Assembly (NCBI GenBank): GCA_903904815.1
Contig: CAIVDU010000010.1
Coordinates: 62,001-126,000, forward strand
Length of the DNA stretch: 64,000 nucleotides
Reading direction: 5' to 3'
DNA from: an uncultured Armatimonadota bacterium
Lineage (GTDB): Bacteria > Armatimonadota > Fimbriimonadia > Fimbriimonadales > Fimbriimonadaceae
This document shows, one piece after another, positions 63,220 to 64,000 of this stretch. Positions within the stretch are counted from its first letter, which is position 1. The number at the start of each line of letters is the position of its first letter. The notes beneath the pieces were generated by a model. It worked only from the letters and a program-made list of their open reading frames with translations, did no database searches and was not told the origin of the DNA. Made by a program: the position numbers and the translations under genes.

Positions 63220-64000
63220 TTGAAGAAGATCGGAATCGTCGGAGGAGGGGCCGCTGGGGCGCTCGTCGCCATCCATCTGTTAGAGACCTTCGAGTCTGGG
63301 GATGAGGTTCTCATCTTCGAGCCATCTCTCGAGGTGGGACGCGGGGTGCCCTATGGGACCTCCGAGCCCATGCATTTGCTGAACGTTCGATGCTCCAATA
63401 TGAGCGCGTTCGTAGATCGCCCACATCACTTTTCTGAATGGTATGCGAGGGCGATGGAGATCCCAGTCAGTGATGCGGGCAAACAGTTCGCTCCTCGATG
63501 TGAGTACGGTCGCTACATTGGGGAACTCTTGATGCTGGCGGCGGAGAACTCAGCGGGGCATCTGACCGTGATACGCGAGCGAGCGATCGAAATTCAAAAC
63601 TTACCCACGCTCAGCGTTAAGACCGAAGGGGGAGCCACCATTCCGATCGATGAATTGGTTCTCGCGACCGGGCATTTGGGGCCCAGGACCCCGACGGAAC
63701 TTGAGGTCATTGAGGACTCGCCTCACTATCTTCGCAACCCGTGGGCGCCAAACGCGCTGTCCTGCATCGAATCACAGGATTCGGTTCTAATCCTTGGTAC
63801 CGGCCTTACGATGGTTGACCTCGTTTTGTCGCTCGTTTCACGAGGTCATTCCGGACTGATTTTGGCGAGATCTCGACGCGGGTTGATTCCTCGAACACAT
63901 CGCCTTGGGACTACTCTGCCGTTCGATCCTTCAAGCCTTGACCGCCGCCACTTAGCGAAAAGCTTGATCGACTTTCTTCGGGCTGCCGGAGATAACTGGC
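63220..64000 (+). CDS. FAD/NAD(P)-binding protein (COG4529-like), 3' partial
   Basis: Cut by the window end after ~260 residues. TTG start at 63220 with AGAGGTG upstream. The N-terminal FAD motif KIGIVGGGAAGALVAIHLL and a second Rossmann motif VLILGTGLTMVDLVLSL mark a flavin oxidoreductase; HLLNVRCSNMSAF is typical of the COG4529 group. The reaction is unknown. Divergent from the beta-helix gene at 60581. Confidence 0.85.
   Translation, partial: MKKIGIVGGGAAGALVAIHLLETFESGDEVLIFEPSLEVGRGVPYGTSEPMHLLNVRCSNMSAFVDRPHHFSEWYARAMEIPVSDAGKQFAPRCEYGRYIGELLMLAAENSAGHLTVIRERAIEIQNLPTLSVKTEGGATIPIDELVLATGHLGPRTPTELEVIEDSPHYLRNPWAPNALSCIESQDSVLILGTGLTMVDLVLSLVSRGHSGLILARSRRGLIPRTHRLGTTLPFDPSSLDRRHLAKSLIDFLRAAGDNW

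Noticed and set aside
1-64000. CRISPR arrays, insertion sequences, rRNA, prophage
   Set aside because: Looked for repeat-spacer patterns, transposase motifs and inverted termini; none found. The 291-bp repeats are protein modules.

Overview
The window is a 64 kb chromosomal piece from a Gram-negative-type (diderm) bacterium. Outer-membrane assembly genes (LptF/G-like permease, LptD/OstA-like barrel), an exosortase/EpsI pair, several secreted beta-helix proteins, many GTG/TTG starts and a dnaG-sigA housekeeping pair together fit a lineage such as Armatimonadota (Fimbriimonadia-like). That placement is an inference from gene content, not from a marker-gene search. There is one tRNA gene. I saw no rRNA, CRISPR array, insertion sequence or prophage.

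Left half (1 to about 28.4 kb): an exopolysaccharide or cell-surface glycan region. It begins inside a heparinase II/III-like lyase. Next come two GT4 glycosyltransferases, a sugar-nucleotide epimerase and an AlgD-like GDP-mannose dehydrogenase. A TolB-like lipoprotein and four paralogous secreted right-handed beta-helix proteins follow. Then come the exosortase/EpsI pair, UDP-glucuronate decarboxylase-like and UDP-glucuronate 4-epimerase-like enzymes, a membrane-anchored unknown, GmhB, ManC and RmlB. The half closes with a large secreted copper-radical (galactose/glyoxal) oxidase carrying tandem Ig-like repeats, a small Cys-rich secreted partner and another epimerase. The enzymes predict a supply of GDP-mannuronate, UDP-xylose, UDP-galacturonate and dTDP-deoxysugars for an acidic extracellular polymer. 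Non-coding gaps are longer here (300 to 770 bp) and the DNA reads more AT-rich than the right half.

Right half (28.4 to 64 kb): compact core-type genes in operons. The first run is aminotransferase, nth, glnE, plsY, a zinc-ribbon membrane protein, lptF-like and lptD-like. Next are trxA with an orphan ABC-2 permease, a Gly-rich secreted protein with dnaG and sigA, suhB, tRNA-Gly(GCC), nadC-birA, a HAD-like protein and an aldo/keto reductase. Then come sucC-aspS, a sedolisin (S53) peptidase, an ABC exporter trio, NAD-type isocitrate dehydrogenase with rmlD, a VOC protein, a NosD-like beta-helix/PA14 protein, and an FAD/NAD(P)-binding protein cut by the window end.

The most interesting material is the surface-glycan half: the beta-helix family with invariant motifs around the exosortase locus, and the copper oxidase with exact 291-bp repeats and a possible metallochaperone-like partner. 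Smaller curiosities are an apparent GTT start codon for the LptF-like gene, a terminator doubling as coding sequence, and a secreted protein whose duplicated motif is split by a roughly 110-residue Gly/Pro-rich insert.
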